The notes under the pieces: generated by a model
Told to the model about the DNA's origin: nothing
The model's database searches: none
Seen by the model: the letters and a program-made list of their open reading frames with translations, nothing else
Translations under genes and position numbers: made by a program
Part shown: in pieces, positions 23,706 to 35,693 of the stretch
Numbering within the stretch: the first letter of the stretch is position 1
Layout: every line of letters begins with the position of its first letter
Source: Clytia hemisphaerica
Taxonomy: Eukaryota > Cnidaria > Hydrozoa > Leptothecata > Clytiidae
Assembly (NCBI GenBank): GCA_902728285.1
Contig: CACVBU010000408.1
Location: 317,878 to 381,877, forward strand
DNA: 64,000 nt
Direction: 5' to 3'

Positions 23706-23876
23706 GTGTTGAAAAAGGAAAATGGAGATGCAAATTTGCTGGGTGCGGGAAAGAATATGCGAATTCAAGCAATCGGTCGAAACATCATCGAGTGAAAATC
23801 ATATAAGTGCGATGTCTGTGATCTATCGTACGATTACGCAAATTCGTTAAATAAACACAAGAAGCGCGCCCATTAA
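23706..23876 (+). pseudogene. Two C2H2 fingers in different frames
   Basis: A strong acceptor (TTCTTTTTCTTTTAG) precedes a Gli/Zic-like finger WRCKFAGCGKEY...SKHH (C-x4-C-x12-H). A second finger, YKCDVCDLSYDYANSLNKH, follows in another frame and ends at a TAA at 23874-23876. The second histidine of finger 1 and the linker are lost at the frame break near 23797-23810. Its incoming phase fits the alternative donor at 23109/23110 of the SAM gene, which would give a SAM plus two-finger protein. The break could be a mutation, a sequencing error or a missed tiny intron. Confidence 0.5.
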
Positions 23877-24273
23877 ATATTTAAAAAAATCACAAGAAAA
23901 ATCAGAAAAATCAGAAAATTTAACTAAAAAATCAAAAAAAAATTCCCCATTTATCGGGGAAAGCTTCGTCGGGGAAAATATTTGTCACTTACTAAAATTT
24001 TAGTCATTTTTCCCCGACGAAAATTTTCTCTGGGGTATTTTTCAAACAAGAATTTTTTTACATCTCTATTAGTATCGACATATTTAATGCCGTTTCTTGT
24101 GTCTGGGTTATATAAGCGTTTTTATTCAACCACTCCTTTTATTCCTTTGTAAGTATTCCCATTTGTACATATTGTTTATAACTACGCACCACTTTTTATT
24201 AAATCTTTTTAACGAAATATCGTAGCCAGAGTGTCAGGCGTGATGTATAACCTCCGTTCACTAAAGTTTTCAC

Positions 24274-25549
24274 TACAGTATATGGCCCCCAATATGTAGG
24301 TTGAATTTGAAAGCTCTCTCAAATCCGCAGGAAAAGATATTTTACAAAAATTTTTTCTACTTTTAAAACTTCAGCATCTCTACTGTTTTTCCCAAAAATT
24401 CTTTTCCGAAAGTTTCAACTTTAACAATATTGTTCAGTCGCTTGAAGACAGATAGCTTTTTTTTCATGGCCCCCAATATGCAGGTTTGGAATTTTTGCGA
24501 TTTCTCGAGATGTACTTACTTAAGATACAAATATAAAATTTTGACCATAGTCTAGCATTATAATTTGAAAGATTATGGGCATAAATTTGCTCGATAAAAT
24601 GTTCACAGTATCCCTTGGTCATCAATATGTAGGTTTGTGGCCCCCAAAATGTAGGTCTGCCTAAAATCAAATTGTATATTCCAGTGATGTTAGAGTGAAA
24701 AACCACTGACATGTGCTTGTTCTCCAATAAATTTTCCATCTGACTGATGTAAAATTTGTTGATATTTCTAAAGGATTTCAGGATTTTCGATAATACAAAG
24801 TCAATACCGGAAAATTTGAAATTTCGAAAATGAATCTTTAGATGAAATGACGTTTTGATTGAATTGATTGAAAATCGTTTTCTTTTGAAAATAATTCTAT
24901 TTGGGTATGGATTACACTGTGAAAATTTCAGAATTAAAACTCGGCTCAATCAAAAGATATGAGGCTTTAAAGTTATTTTCCCGCTATATTTTTCAAGGAA
25001 CTGACAATTTTTGCCGTTTTTGCTGATTCAGCAAATATTTTTGTACATAAAGCTAATTTTCTGTTGCAAACTATGAAGCTAAGTTGGTAGCCAAAGAATT
25101 CCACAGTTTTTAGCTTTTACCCATCTTTAGAATTTTCAATTCTATTTATACTAATTCAAGGGCCCCCAAAATGTTGGTTGATTTAAAAGTGCTATATCTT
25201 TCATCCAACTTCTCAAGATACAAAAACACTAGGATTTTCGGATAGGTATTAGGTATAGAAAGCTTCCTATACCCCATATTCATAACTTAATTTCAATATC
25301 TGAGGAGCCACAGAGAGTTCTATACAATTTCTGGCAGATTTTGATGTAACATTTTTTCATTTTGAAGTAAATTAGCTACTTCAAATATGTTTTAGACCAC
25401 CAAAAACATGTTTTTCTTAAAGAAGAAATACTAACCTACCAAAATGATCAAAAATCATCTCATTTCTACATTTCTACAGGTCAGAATTCTCATTTGAATT
25501 GAAACCTACATATTGGGGGCCACCTGCATATTGGGGGCCATATACTGTA
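24274..25549. mobile_element. TA-CAGT TIR element, 1.28 kb, copy 1
   Basis: The left end TACAGTATATGGCCCCCAAT matches the reverse complement of the right end at 25530-25549. TA at both ends plus CAGT termini suit the Tc1/mariner-pogo group. The motif GGCCCCCAAAATGNAGGTTTG, in variants, also recurs internally near 24469, 24638 and 25163, and twice at the right end. No conserved ORF: the 161-codon minus-strand frame is not kept in copy 2. Confidence 0.85.
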
Positions 25550-25810
25550 CACTTACACAAACGCCTGATTGCAAACAAATCTTCTTGAGGCTCGTTTTAC
25601 CGCACCCAATCAGATTCTAGTATTTTCCTGTCAATCAAAACGACAATTTGTCGTTTCTGATTGTTTTGATAAAAAAAACGCGTTTCAAACAAAGAGAGAA
25701 AATTTTTTCATATGTCTATGCGTAGATGTAATTATTTTGGACTTTGATGATAACAGAACATTTTTATTGCCTTGGGAATAAGAAAAGTCTTCGGCAAAGG
25801 CGAGCATGTT

Positions 25811-26045
25811 GTTACCTAGACTAGTAAACTAGTCGGTTATTACTTACAACCTTATAATAAAACTGTCAATCAAATAATGTAAACACTAATTAAATATTCA
25901 GCGCGCGTGAGAGAAAAGGAAAATAAAATGAAATTCAGAAAAGACACACAACCTCACCTCTTCGATTCTTTTTTTGGGGGGGGGGCTTGAATTTTTTGTA
26001 TATGGCTCTGTTTTCAACGACTAGTTTACTAGTCTAGTTGTTACC
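25811..26045. mobile_element. Small TIR MITE, about 235 bp
   Basis: The left end contains TAGACTAGTAAACTAGTCG (about 25818-25836), and the right end carries its reverse complement CGACTAGTTTACTAGTCTAG (from about 26019). A G-run lies near 25977-25986. No coding capacity. Confidence 0.65.
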
Positions 26046-26084
26046 GAGTTTGTTTGCAACTAAGCTGATAGTATATGTCTTTAA

Positions 26085-26770
26085 AGGCAGTTTGTCTATT
26101 CACTCAACGGATTAGAATAGGTGGATTAAGAACTCATAGAAAACACTCCTCGTTAGGTTATCAAACTTTTTTACGAGTTTGCTAGCAATTAAAACTTGAT
26201 AAGTTGTAAAAAAGTTGTAAAAAATCATTACTTTCAACATTTTCATTGGTCATTACGTATCACGTGGTACATTTCAAATAAGAAAATGCACTTTTTTAGC
26301 CCTTTCTATCCAATGCAGAAATTAGCCAAATAATTTGAAATTTATTTTCCTAATTCTAAATACAGTCTTCTTTCACCAGTATGCAACCCATTCGTGACCC
26401 ATCGATAGTTTCTTAGTTATAGACCATACGTTAATTTTCACTTATCTGAAGATTGCCATTGACAAAAGATTAAAAATTTACATTAAAACTGGTCTAGCGT
26501 TTGTTGATGCTAAAACTTAAGTGCAGGATTTAAAATATTTGCAAAATCATCAAAATTGATCGAATCATAGGACAAATTCGTTTTCGAAACTGTATAAATT
26601 GGAAAATTGTTCTTATAAAAACAATGAAAAAACTAAACGAGGAGTGCGCAGAGTCATTTACAGATTTTTCTTGTAACAATGAGAAGACAATGGATCTCTC
26701 TTGGGAGCAACGAGAGAAGTTAATCCACCTATTCTAATCCGTTGATTCACTACTCTGTTTGCTACACTGC
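26085..26770. mobile_element. TIR element, about 0.7 kb
   Basis: CAACGGATTAGAATAGGTGG at about 26105 is matched in inverse orientation near 26721-26745 (CCACCTATTCTAATCCGTTG). Further inner matches around CACTCCTCGTT/AACGAGGAGTG extend the inverted arms. No coding capacity. Confidence 0.6.
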
Positions 26771-27144
26771 AAAAACGCTTTAAAAACACAGACAATTCAT
26801 TCCAATTCTCATTCAACATTTTTGAAGTCAAAACATTGCAAACTTTCGGGTCGTTAAAATCTGATATAAAAAACACTCATTCTGATATCAAGTTGAACAA
26901 CTAAATGACGTAACGCGCGCTTCTTTGTTTTGATGATTGGTTTGAAAAGATGAATTATAAGATTATAATTACGTCAGCATTTTTTGAACGGCGATTCAGA
27001 CTTCGAAAAAAGTAATGTTATTATGCCTTTAAACTTTATACTTTCAGCTTAGAACCTTGGCTAGAAATATCGTAACACTGAGTTGTTTTTTACCCATTTT
27101 TTACTTTTTTGTTCTTACTTTGCAACATAGTTTTCTTTTTTTTT

Positions 27145-28084
27145 TCTATATTACTAAGAGCGTTATTCTGTATGAGCTACGAGGGGGCCATTTTGGGAGG
27201 GGGAGATTCGTACGGGACCGACGTTGATGTTTGGGTTGAAAACGAAAGCGAAAGTGGCGAGGGGAAAAGAGTGAATATTAGCGATCTTTTGAGAGAAGTC
27301 GTTGCAGTGTCAATCTTTCGCTAAAGATTTAACCCACTTTCCCGTTGAAATAATTGACGTTTTTTGGTTTTTTGGGACCCTTGGGGCATATGCTACCCAT
27401 TGACCGCAAAAGATATGAAATTTGCGAATTGACCGTTGACTTTATTAGGGGTAAAGGGACCCTATGACGTCACGAATCTGGGGAAAACTTCAAATCGCGA
27501 TATCTCGAGTTTGGAGCCGAACTGAGAGGTCTATGACCCCTCATTGGATCGGAAATTTTATGGAGAATACAATGGGATGGGTTATGAGGCTTGAGGATGA
27601 CTTTTAAAATTGGCTAAATTTTTAGGCCATTTGGGTCCGATGACGTCATCAAAGTGGAAAAATGCGATATCTCGAGATTGGAGCTGAACTGAGAGATCTA
27701 TGACCCCTCATTGGATCGGAAATTTTATGGAGAATACGATGGAAGGGGTTATAGGGCTTGGAAGTGACTTTTAAAAATGGCTAAATTTTTGGGCAATTTG
27801 GGTCCGATGACGTCATCAAACGGGAAAAATGCGATATCTCGAGTTTGGAAATTATTTGAGGGATGGTTGACCACTCAATAGATCGGGAATCATTAGGAGA
27901 ATCTTTTTGGTAAATGAGAAATTCATTTCAGTAAAGGAAAAAGTTTGTTACCCCTAAAATGACGTCATATTCGGTCCGGAATGACGTCACAAAACACCAA
28001 ATTAACCCCTTTAGCTTTACTATCCAAAGGGCTTTTGAAGCGTTCAGCAAACACTTACCCGGCGGGTGCGACGCCGGCGGCTAG
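27145..28084 (+). mobile_element. Helitron-like element 1 (subfamily A)
   Basis: The 5' end is TCTATATTACTAAGAGCGTT. The 3' end has a hairpin (CCGGCG at 28059-28064 with CGCCGG at 28072-28077) followed seven bases later by CTAG. A TC start, a 3' hairpin, a CTRR end and the absence of TIRs are the diagnostic features of Helitrons. It is 940 bp, with no Rep/helicase gene, so non-autonomous. The interior holds three diverged copies of a block of about 170 bp containing CGATATCTCGAG and CATTGGATCGG, each adjoining a TGACGTCA palindrome. Confidence 0.85.
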
Positions 28085-29116
28085 TCTATATACTAAAAGT
28101 CTAATTTTCTATGAGCCGTGGGGGAGCCATTATGGATTTTTGAGATGGGGGTTCGAGAGTTACGTGACCGATTTTTTGGTTGGATGGTTGGGTGGGTGGT
28201 TGAAAACGAAAGCGAAAGTGGTCAGTGGAAGAGTGTGAAAATTAGCGTTTTTGTGAAGAAGTCGTTGCAGTGCAAATCTTTCGCAAATTTAAAAACCCAC
28301 TTTCCCGTGGAAATAATTGACGTTTTTTGGTTTTTTGGGACCCTTGGGGCACAAGGTACCCGTTGACCGCAAAAATTTCAAAATTCGCGAATTGACCGTT
28401 GACAACATTAGGGGTAAAGAGACCCAATGACGTCACAAATTTGGGAAAAACTTCAAAATGCGATATCTCGAGTTTGAAAAAGAGTTGGGTGGTCGATGAC
28501 CCCTCATTGGATCGAGAATTTTATGGCGAATAAGATGGGAGGGGTTATAAGGCTTGAGTGTGACTTTGAAATTTGCCTAAATTTTTAGGCGTTTTCAGTT
28601 GATGACGTCATCAAAACAGGAAAAATGCGATATCTCGAGACTGGATAGGGGTTGGGAGGTCGTTGACCCCTCATTGGATCGGAAATTTAATAGCGAACAA
28701 GTTGGGAGGGGTAAGAGTGGGTATATAGAAACTTTTGAAAGTAAATGTATTCAAATTGAGGCATTTTGGGTCCGATGACGTCATCAAAACCTGAAAAATA
28801 CAATATCTGGAGTTTGAGAAGGATTTTAGCAATGGTTGACCCCTCATTGGATCAGAAATCATCGAGAAAATCTCTTGGGTAAATGACAAATTGATTTCAG
28901 TGAAGTGAATAGTTTATTACCCTTTCGATGACGTCATTTAGGGCCCAGATGACGTCACAAAACATGAAATTTGCTACATTTTTAGTTTTCTACCATTTAA
29001 AGTGGTAATTTTGGGCTTAGAATTCAATCTTATTATACCTTCCCTCGCCATCCAAAGGGCTTTTGATGTGTTCAACAACACTCTACTCGGCGGGTGCGAC
29101 GCCGGGTGACGGCTAG
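28085..29116 (+). mobile_element. Helitron-like element 2 (subfamily B)
   Basis: Starts TCTATATACTAAAAGTCTAA immediately after the CTAG of element 1, without one spare base. It ends with a CGGCG/CGCCG hairpin and GGTGACGGCTAG. Its length is 1032 bp. The 5' end differs from elements 1 and 4 and matches element 3. Internal blocks with TGACGTCA are shared with all four. Confidence 0.85.
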
Positions 29117-30029
29117 TCTATATACTAAAAGTCTAATGTGAGTGAGCCGTGTGGGGGCCATTATGGATTTTTGAGATGGGGGTTCGAGAGTTACGTGACC
29201 GATTTTTTGGTTGGGTGGTTGGCTGGGTGGTTGAAAACGAAAGCGAAAGTGGTCAGGGGAAGAGTGTGAAAATTAGCGTTTTTGTAAGAAGTCGCTGCAG
29301 TGCAAATCTTTCGCAAATTTAAAAACCCACTTTCCCGTGGAAATAATTGACGTTTTTTGGTTTTTTGGTGCCCTTGGGGCATAAGCTAGCCGTTGAACGC
29401 AAAAATTTCAAAATTCGCGAATTGAACGTTGAAAACATTAGGGGTAAAGGAGCCCAATGACGTCACAGATTTGGGAAAAACTTCAAAATGCGATATCTCG
29501 AGTTTGAAAAAGAGTTGGGAGGTCGGTGACCCCTCATTGGATCGAGAATTTTATGGAGAATAAGATGAGAGAGGTTATAAGGCTTGAGTGTGACTTTAAA
29601 ATTTGGCTGAATTTTTAGGCGTTTTTAGTTGATGACGTCATCAAAACAGGAAAAATCCAATATCTCGAGATTGGAAAGGAGTTAGGAGATGGTTGACCCA
29701 TCATTTGATCGGAAATTTAAAGGAGAATAATTTGGGAGGGGTAAGAGTGGGTATATAGAGACTTTCGAAAATAAATATATTCAAATTGAGGCATTTTTGT
29801 TCCGATGACGTCATCAAGTTCTGAAAATCCAATATCTGGAGTTTAGAGCCCAAATGACGTCACAAAACATTAAGTTTGCAATATTTTTAGTTTTCAATCA
29901 TTTAAAGTGGAAATTTTTCGTTCTTTGAGCTTACAAATCAGATCTTTTGACCCTCCCCACCATCCAAAGGGCTTATGATGCGTTCAGCTTATCTACTCCT
30001 CGGCGGGTGCGACGCCGGGTGACGGCTAG
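29117..30029 (+). mobile_element. Helitron-like element 3 (subfamily B)
   Basis: Abuts element 2 directly (CTAG|TCTATATACTAAAAG). Its length is 913 bp. It lacks part of the last internal block found in element 2, which accounts for the shorter length, and ends with the same hairpin and GACGGCTAG. Confidence 0.85.
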
Positions 30030-30952
30030 TCTATATTACTAAGAGCGTTGTTGTGTATGAGCTACGAGGGGGCCATTATGGGAGGGGGGATTCGTACGGG
30101 ACCGAGGTTGATGTTTGGGTTGAAAACGAAAGCGAAAGTGGCAAGGGGAAAAGAGTGAAAATTAGCGATCTTTTGAGAGAAGTCGTTGCAGTGTCAATCT
30201 TTCGCTAAAAATTTAACCCACTTTCCCGTTGAAATAATTGACGTTTTTTGGTTTTTTGGGACCCTTGGGGCATATGCTACCCGTTGACCGCAAAAGATAT
30301 GAAATTTGCGAATTGACCGTTGACTTTATTAGGGGTAAAGGGACCCTATGACGTCACGAATTTGGGAAAAACTTCAAAACGCGATATATCGAGTTTGGAG
30401 CCGAACTGAGAGGTCTATGACCACTCATTGGATCGGAAATTTTATGGAGAATACGATGGGATGGGTTATGAGGCTTGAGGATGACTTTTAATTTTGGCTA
30501 AAATTTTGGGCCATTTGGGTCCGATGACGTCATCAAAAGGGAAAAACGCGATATCTCGAGTTTGGAGCTGAACTGAGAGGTCTATGACCCCTCATTGGAT
30601 CGGAAATTTTATTGAGATTACGATGGAAGGGGTTATAGGGCTTGGGGATGACTTTTATTTTTGGCTAAATTTTTGGGCAATTTGGGTCCGATGACGTCAT
30701 CAAAGTGGAAAAATGCGATATCTCGAGTTTGGAAAATAATTGAGGGATGGTTGACTCCTCATTGGATCGGGAATCATTAGGAAAATCTATTAGGTCAATG
30801 AAAAACTCATTACAGTGAAGGAAAAAGTTTATTAGCCCTTTGATGACGTCATTTTGGTCCTGGAATGACGTCAAAAAAACACAAAATCAACCCCTTTACT
30901 ATCCAAAGGGCTTTTGATGCGTTCAGCAAACACTTACCCGGCGGGTGCGTAG
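30030..30952 (+). mobile_element. Helitron-like element 4 (subfamily A), 3' hairpin damaged
   Basis: Abuts element 3 (CTAG|TCTATATTACTAAGAGCG). At the 3' end the left hairpin arm and loop are present (CCCGGCGGGTGCG), but the right arm is missing and the sequence goes straight to TAG and then an AT-rich flank. Compared with element 1 about 11 bases are lost. It closely resembles element 1 inside. Confidence 0.8.
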
Positions 30953-31150
30953 ATTTTTTTGCTTGGAGAGGTTTTGTGATAATAAAGCAAGGAAGTCCAG
31001 AAAAGGAATTCGCATGGATAGTAATTATGTAAGTTTATGCGAAAAATCTATTATGAAGACAGCACTACAGTTCTCAACTTCAGTTGAGCTAGAATCTGAG
31101 AATGTCAGTGTGTGTGTGTGTCAGTCAGTCAGTGTGTTAGTCACCTCAAA

Positions 31151-31970
31151 ACTTTGGGGCAGCCTGGAGACTTCAATAATGGTCCGATTTGGCTGAAATT
31201 TTGCACACTTGTTCCTTGGGTGAATCCCTGGGGGTGTTTTTTTTCATTTTTTCAAAATTTTGATTTTTAAGGGCGTGGTCACGAGTTTTAGCCCCGAAAC
31301 GAGGCTAAAAACTTTGGGGCAGGCTGGAGACTTCAAAAATGGTTTGATTTGGCTAAAATTTTGCACACTTGTTCCTAGGCTGAATCCCTGGGGGTGTTTT
31401 TTTCATTTTTTCAAAATTTTGATTTTTAAGGGCGTGGTCACGAGTTTTAGCCCCAAAACGAGGCTAAAAGCTTTGGGGAAGGCTGGAGACCTCAAAAATG
31501 GTTCGATTTGGCTGAAATTTTGCACACTTGTTCCTTGGGTGAATCCCTGGGGATGTTTTTTTCATTTTTTCAAAATTTTGATTTTTAAGGGCGTGGTCGC
31601 GAGTTACAGCCCCAAAACGAGGCTAAAAACTTTGGTACAGGCTGGAAACTTCAAAAATGGTTCGATTTGGCTGAAATTTTGCACACTTGATCCTTGGGTG
31701 AATCCCTGGGGGTGTTTTTTTCGTGTTTTCAAAATTTCGATTTTAGGGGCGTGGTCATGAGTTCTAGCCCCAAAACGAGGCTAAAAACTTTGGGGCACGC
31801 TGGAGACTTCAAAAATGGTTCGATTTGGCTGAAATTTTGCACACTTGTTCCTTGGGTGAATACCTGGGGGTGTTTTTCTTCATTTTTTTTTCAAAACGTT
31901 GATTTTTAGGGCGTGGTCACGTCTTTTGGGCCCAAAACGAGGCTAGACACTTTGGGGCAGCCTGAAGACT
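31151..31970. repeat. Tandem array, 159-bp unit
   Basis: ACTTTGG, or a variant, starts units at 31151, 31311, 31470, 31629, 31787 and 31949 (spacings 160, 159, 159, 158, 162). Each unit includes TTGCACACTTGTTCCT, CCCTGGGGGTGTTTTT and AGGGCGTGGTCACGAG. A (GT)n tract and TCAGTCAGTCAG precede the array at 31107-31135. Because 159 is divisible by three, long open frames cross the array, but they are not genes. Confidence 0.9.
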
Positions 31971-33510
31971 TCAAGGATTCAGGCGTTGTTAATGAGGCTA
32001 GAATCATAATTGCTCAAATTTGGCTGGAACTTCACTTGGTTGTAGGGTTAATTAATGATCTGTAGGCTTTAGAAAATTTCCATTTCGGGGTCTATATCTT
32101 ATATTAAAACTTGTCTGTTTATGTTTACAATTGGGCCTACGAGTAAATATTTAAAAGATACTGAAGTTGAGCCAGTGCGGTTAGCACGTTCGACAGTGGA
32201 ATCTCTAATCGGGGAAACAGGTTAGTGTCCACCTTTTAGAAACTTTTGAACTATGAGCTTAATTTTGGTATTAGCCAATATTAAGGGATCAAAAATATGA
32301 AATTTTGGTCCTTAAGTACTAAACTAGAGACATTGGGCCATAGAGGAATAAGAAAAAGATTATTGAAACGTAAAAATTTGATTTAAATAAATCATAAGAG
32401 TTAAGGTATCAGTGATTTACCAATTTTATGGCTCATATAAATTCATCGGCTGGATAAAGTTTCAACTTGCAGAAAGCAATTTGTACAAAAAACTAAAAAT
32501 AGTTTAAAATTACTCTTGTCTCAGACTTTTAAGTCTGTCACCAGTTTAATGTTCAATGTATCCGCTAATTAGAGAGAAAATATTAAGGTTTTGGCTATTT
32601 CGTGCATAAAACTTTGTCCGCTAATTGGAGGGTCCGCTAATTGAGTGTCCGCCTTTTGGAAACTTTTTTATGAGGATTTGACTAGAAAATGGCCGGGGAA
32701 AATAAAATCGTCCGCCAATCAGAGATGTCCGCCTCTTAGAGTGTCCGTTAATTGGAGGTTTATTTACTGTAGTTGCGAGACTAGTTGTTAAGGGTCACAA
32801 GGTTACTATTTCTTTTACTTTATTGCTAACGACTATAGTATGTTTATATTTTTAGTATATTCGTCTCTATAAATTCAACCTTCACAATTCATAACGTAAT
32901 CCCGCTCTAGTTTCGATGTTCATTCTCAATCTTTTTGGGGCTTTATTCTTTTTTTTGCGTTAATTTCTTTCCTGCTGGTCTTAGAATTTTATTTCCTCGT
33001 ATAACAATTTTCTTTTTTTTTTGGATTTTTTAACGAGCCCCCTGTATTTTTCAGAGAGTAATTTTCTAGTTGGTGAGTTGGGGAGTTGGGTAGTTGCAAA
33101 TTTCGAGTTGGGGAGTTGCTACAAATTTACGAAAAATTTTAAGTTAAATTTATGTAGCTCAAAAGTACAAATTTCAAATTAGCCAGTACCAAACATATTG
33201 TTGGCTTTAAGATCATGAAAATGGTGATGTGTGCTATCTATAGCAAAGTTAAAATACTTAGTACTGTTATGTCATTGTCATAATGCTGACAACAGTACAC
33301 GTTCTTGTAAAAATATTGTCAAACAAATTCCCCAAAAAATATTAATCATACTGCAAGTGATGCTTATTGTATAAAAGGATGTAAATTGACAGTCGTCTTA
33401 GCCTCAAAAAATTCGTAGAGGTTTATAGCTTATAAAGCTAGAAAATTAATGACACTTTCTTTTGTCTTTTTATCATTGAAATTGACACTTTTTGATAAAG
33501 GTTTTGATCA
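31971..33510. other. Non-coding; possible SINE fragment
   Basis: At about 32165-32230 the sequence GCCAGTGCGGTTAGCACG resembles a tRNA box A and is followed about 50 bases later by a poor box B candidate, which could be a decayed tRNA-derived SINE. TCTATATCTTATATTAAAAC at 32089 resembles a Helitron 5' end, but no 3' end was found. The rest is unassigned; phrases such as GTCCGCTAATTGGAG recur at 32620-32760. Confidence 0.3.
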
Positions 33511-33875
33511 TACACATTTTTTTATAAAGCAACTCCATTTTTCGGGTCAGGCCTGGAGTTGCTAAGGATTTTTCGAAATCCAGGCCCAAAGTTGCTTGTA
33601 AGGTTGCTTAAAAATTTTCAAGCTCAAAATGGTTCAAAAGCACATTTTTGCATTTTTCAAAATTTTTCCAATTTTTAATGGGCAGTAGAGGCATTTTTCG
33701 AAGATTTTCAAGGTTTTCTTTTTAAAGTTGTGTCAAAGTTATTTTTTTATGCTTGAGGGAAAAGTTGCTAATTTGGATTTGAGGCCTCAGGGTTGCTAAG
33801 CAAGTTGCTTATTTTTTGGGCCATTTTGAGGCCTGAGCCCTTAGCAACTCGGTTGCTTATAAAAAAGAATGTGTA
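33511..33875. mobile_element. TIR MITE, 365 bp
   Basis: The ends read TACACATTTTTTTATAA and, inverted, TACACATTCTTTTTTATAA, followed in both arms by GCAAC and further on by CAGGCC. TA lies at both ends. No coding capacity. Confidence 0.7.
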
Positions 33876-34930
33876 ATATTATAAAATACAATGATTCTAA
33901 AGTCACTTAATCAAGAATTATATTTATACTCTATATATATATGGATATGAATTGACAGTAGAAAATAGCTTTCCATGCTCTCAGCGCACGTGTTTAAGGC
34001 AAATAAGCATATTATATGTGTTATATGGATTATACGTATTATATGTGTTATATATTACTCTCATATTACATTTACTTTCAAAATCGGACTTTTGATGTAT
34101 GTTTTTATGTATACTTTTTTCGGTGACCGGTAATTTTTTAATTCCCCAACTCTAACTAGTTCGAGAGCTGTTGGCCTTTTTATTGAGTTATTTTTCTCAT
34201 CGGATTCTGACAAGGGGTGCAAAAGGTCGCGCAAGGTATAACCAACAGCCGAATTGCGCCGCATAGCGTCCTCGCGGCTTCGAATTGTCTAAAATGGTAG
34301 CTGAAGTAGCGAATGAGTAGATAAAGCAAACAAAGCGCCTGTCTGCCTGGATGCTGGAATATGAAGGAATTCCTGGAACGAATTCCCACAAATTTCTTTT
34401 ACCTCGACTAGGTCTAGGCAGGGTAGTTGCATAGACTGTATCCTGAGACTGATTGGAATCGATTGCTGGCTAAATTTAACATGTTTCAGATGACCTTTAC
34501 ATGGGGAATATAGTGGTATATAGGTATATCATGGAGTTTTTATTTATTTTTTTTATAAATGGGGGGATGGCTACCATCATGTGTATGAGATCTGGCTAGA
34601 AACTTGCATTTATAGTGGAGGCTAACATACATAGTCCTCAAATCATTGACCACCTGAACCTGAACCTGTAGTTCATTTGTTTTGAAATTTTGCTGCTTTG
34701 TTTTGATTGCGCAGCGATTGGTGGTCAGTCCATTTGAGTAGTTTGTCAGTTTGATGGCGCGCTATCCACTGGTGCAAGTTACCTGACTTTACGGTAGTCA
34801 TTTAGATAGCTATACAAGTTTCTTTCCATGCCATTTTAGCCTTCGATGTTTTGTTCGATGTCGTCCATTGATTACATTCAATCTTGTTCGATTTAAACAG
34901 GAGAACCCGTCTGCGTATTTAGATCTGATG
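33876..34930. other. Spacer left of the pogo/Tigger element
   Basis: TA-rich sequence with repeated TTATATG words near 34010-34050. Short open frames at 34061-34391 on the minus strand lack motifs. Nothing else seen. Confidence 0.4.
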
Positions 34931-34955
34931 TACCGTAGGTCGGGGAAACTTCGGA
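34931..34955. repeat. Left TIR and TA of the pogo/Tigger element
   Basis: TA then 23 bp beginning CCGTAGGTCGGGGAAACTTC and ending GGA, identical to the inverted right end. The gene's 3' end lies on this side. Confidence 0.93.
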
Positions 34956-35693
34956 CAGATTTTCAAGTTTTTTCTTTATTTCTCCTGGAATATGAAAAAA
35001 AGATCAACCAAACTTACTGTACATAACATTTGTGTTATTGTCTTTCAGGAAACCAACGTTACAAGTAAATCAGCCAGGTCATTATGAAAGAAACACCGTC
35101 TCAATTTCAGAAAGGTCAACTTCGTAAAATGTTAAACTTCGGAATGATTTGCCGTCACTCCAACGATCTACCATCATGACTGGATGCTGCGCTATTTCGA
35201 AACAAAAACATTGCACTTGAAGTGCCATTTGTTGAAAAATACCAAGAGACAAATTCGTGTGAGCCGAGAAGTTAACGACATAACGATTCGAATTTCACTT
35301 AATTGGTCATTAATTTTTCTGGGCGTGCAATGGAAGCGTGAATAACAAAAACTCGTCAACCGATCATTAGACTTTTTATGGACGCTGAACACATGAGAGG
35401 GTTTTCCTAACACACTTAAAATTTACGATTTATATAGCGGAAACCTGGGAAATAGTCATAGGGGTTTCCTGAGTAGGCTGTGAATTTCTAAAGCGGGAAA
35501 AGAAAGAAGGCGAAAAATTTGAATGTTTTTATAAGTACACATAATTAGAATCCGATCATAAATATAAAAAGTACCACTATAATATGAATTTCAATCTTGA
35601 ATATAGACAGAATATAGTCAGCAAAATGACTATCAACATAAATGTTTTATGAACACAAATTTACACACTGAATTAAAAAGTACTGAAAAAAAT

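Noticed and set aside
24464-24949. 161-codon minus-strand open frame
   Set aside because: It lies in a TIR element, and the collinear copy at 45-46 kb does not keep it open.
31260-31909. Long open frames with internally repeated protein sequence
   Set aside because: They follow from a 159-bp tandem unit whose length is divisible by three.
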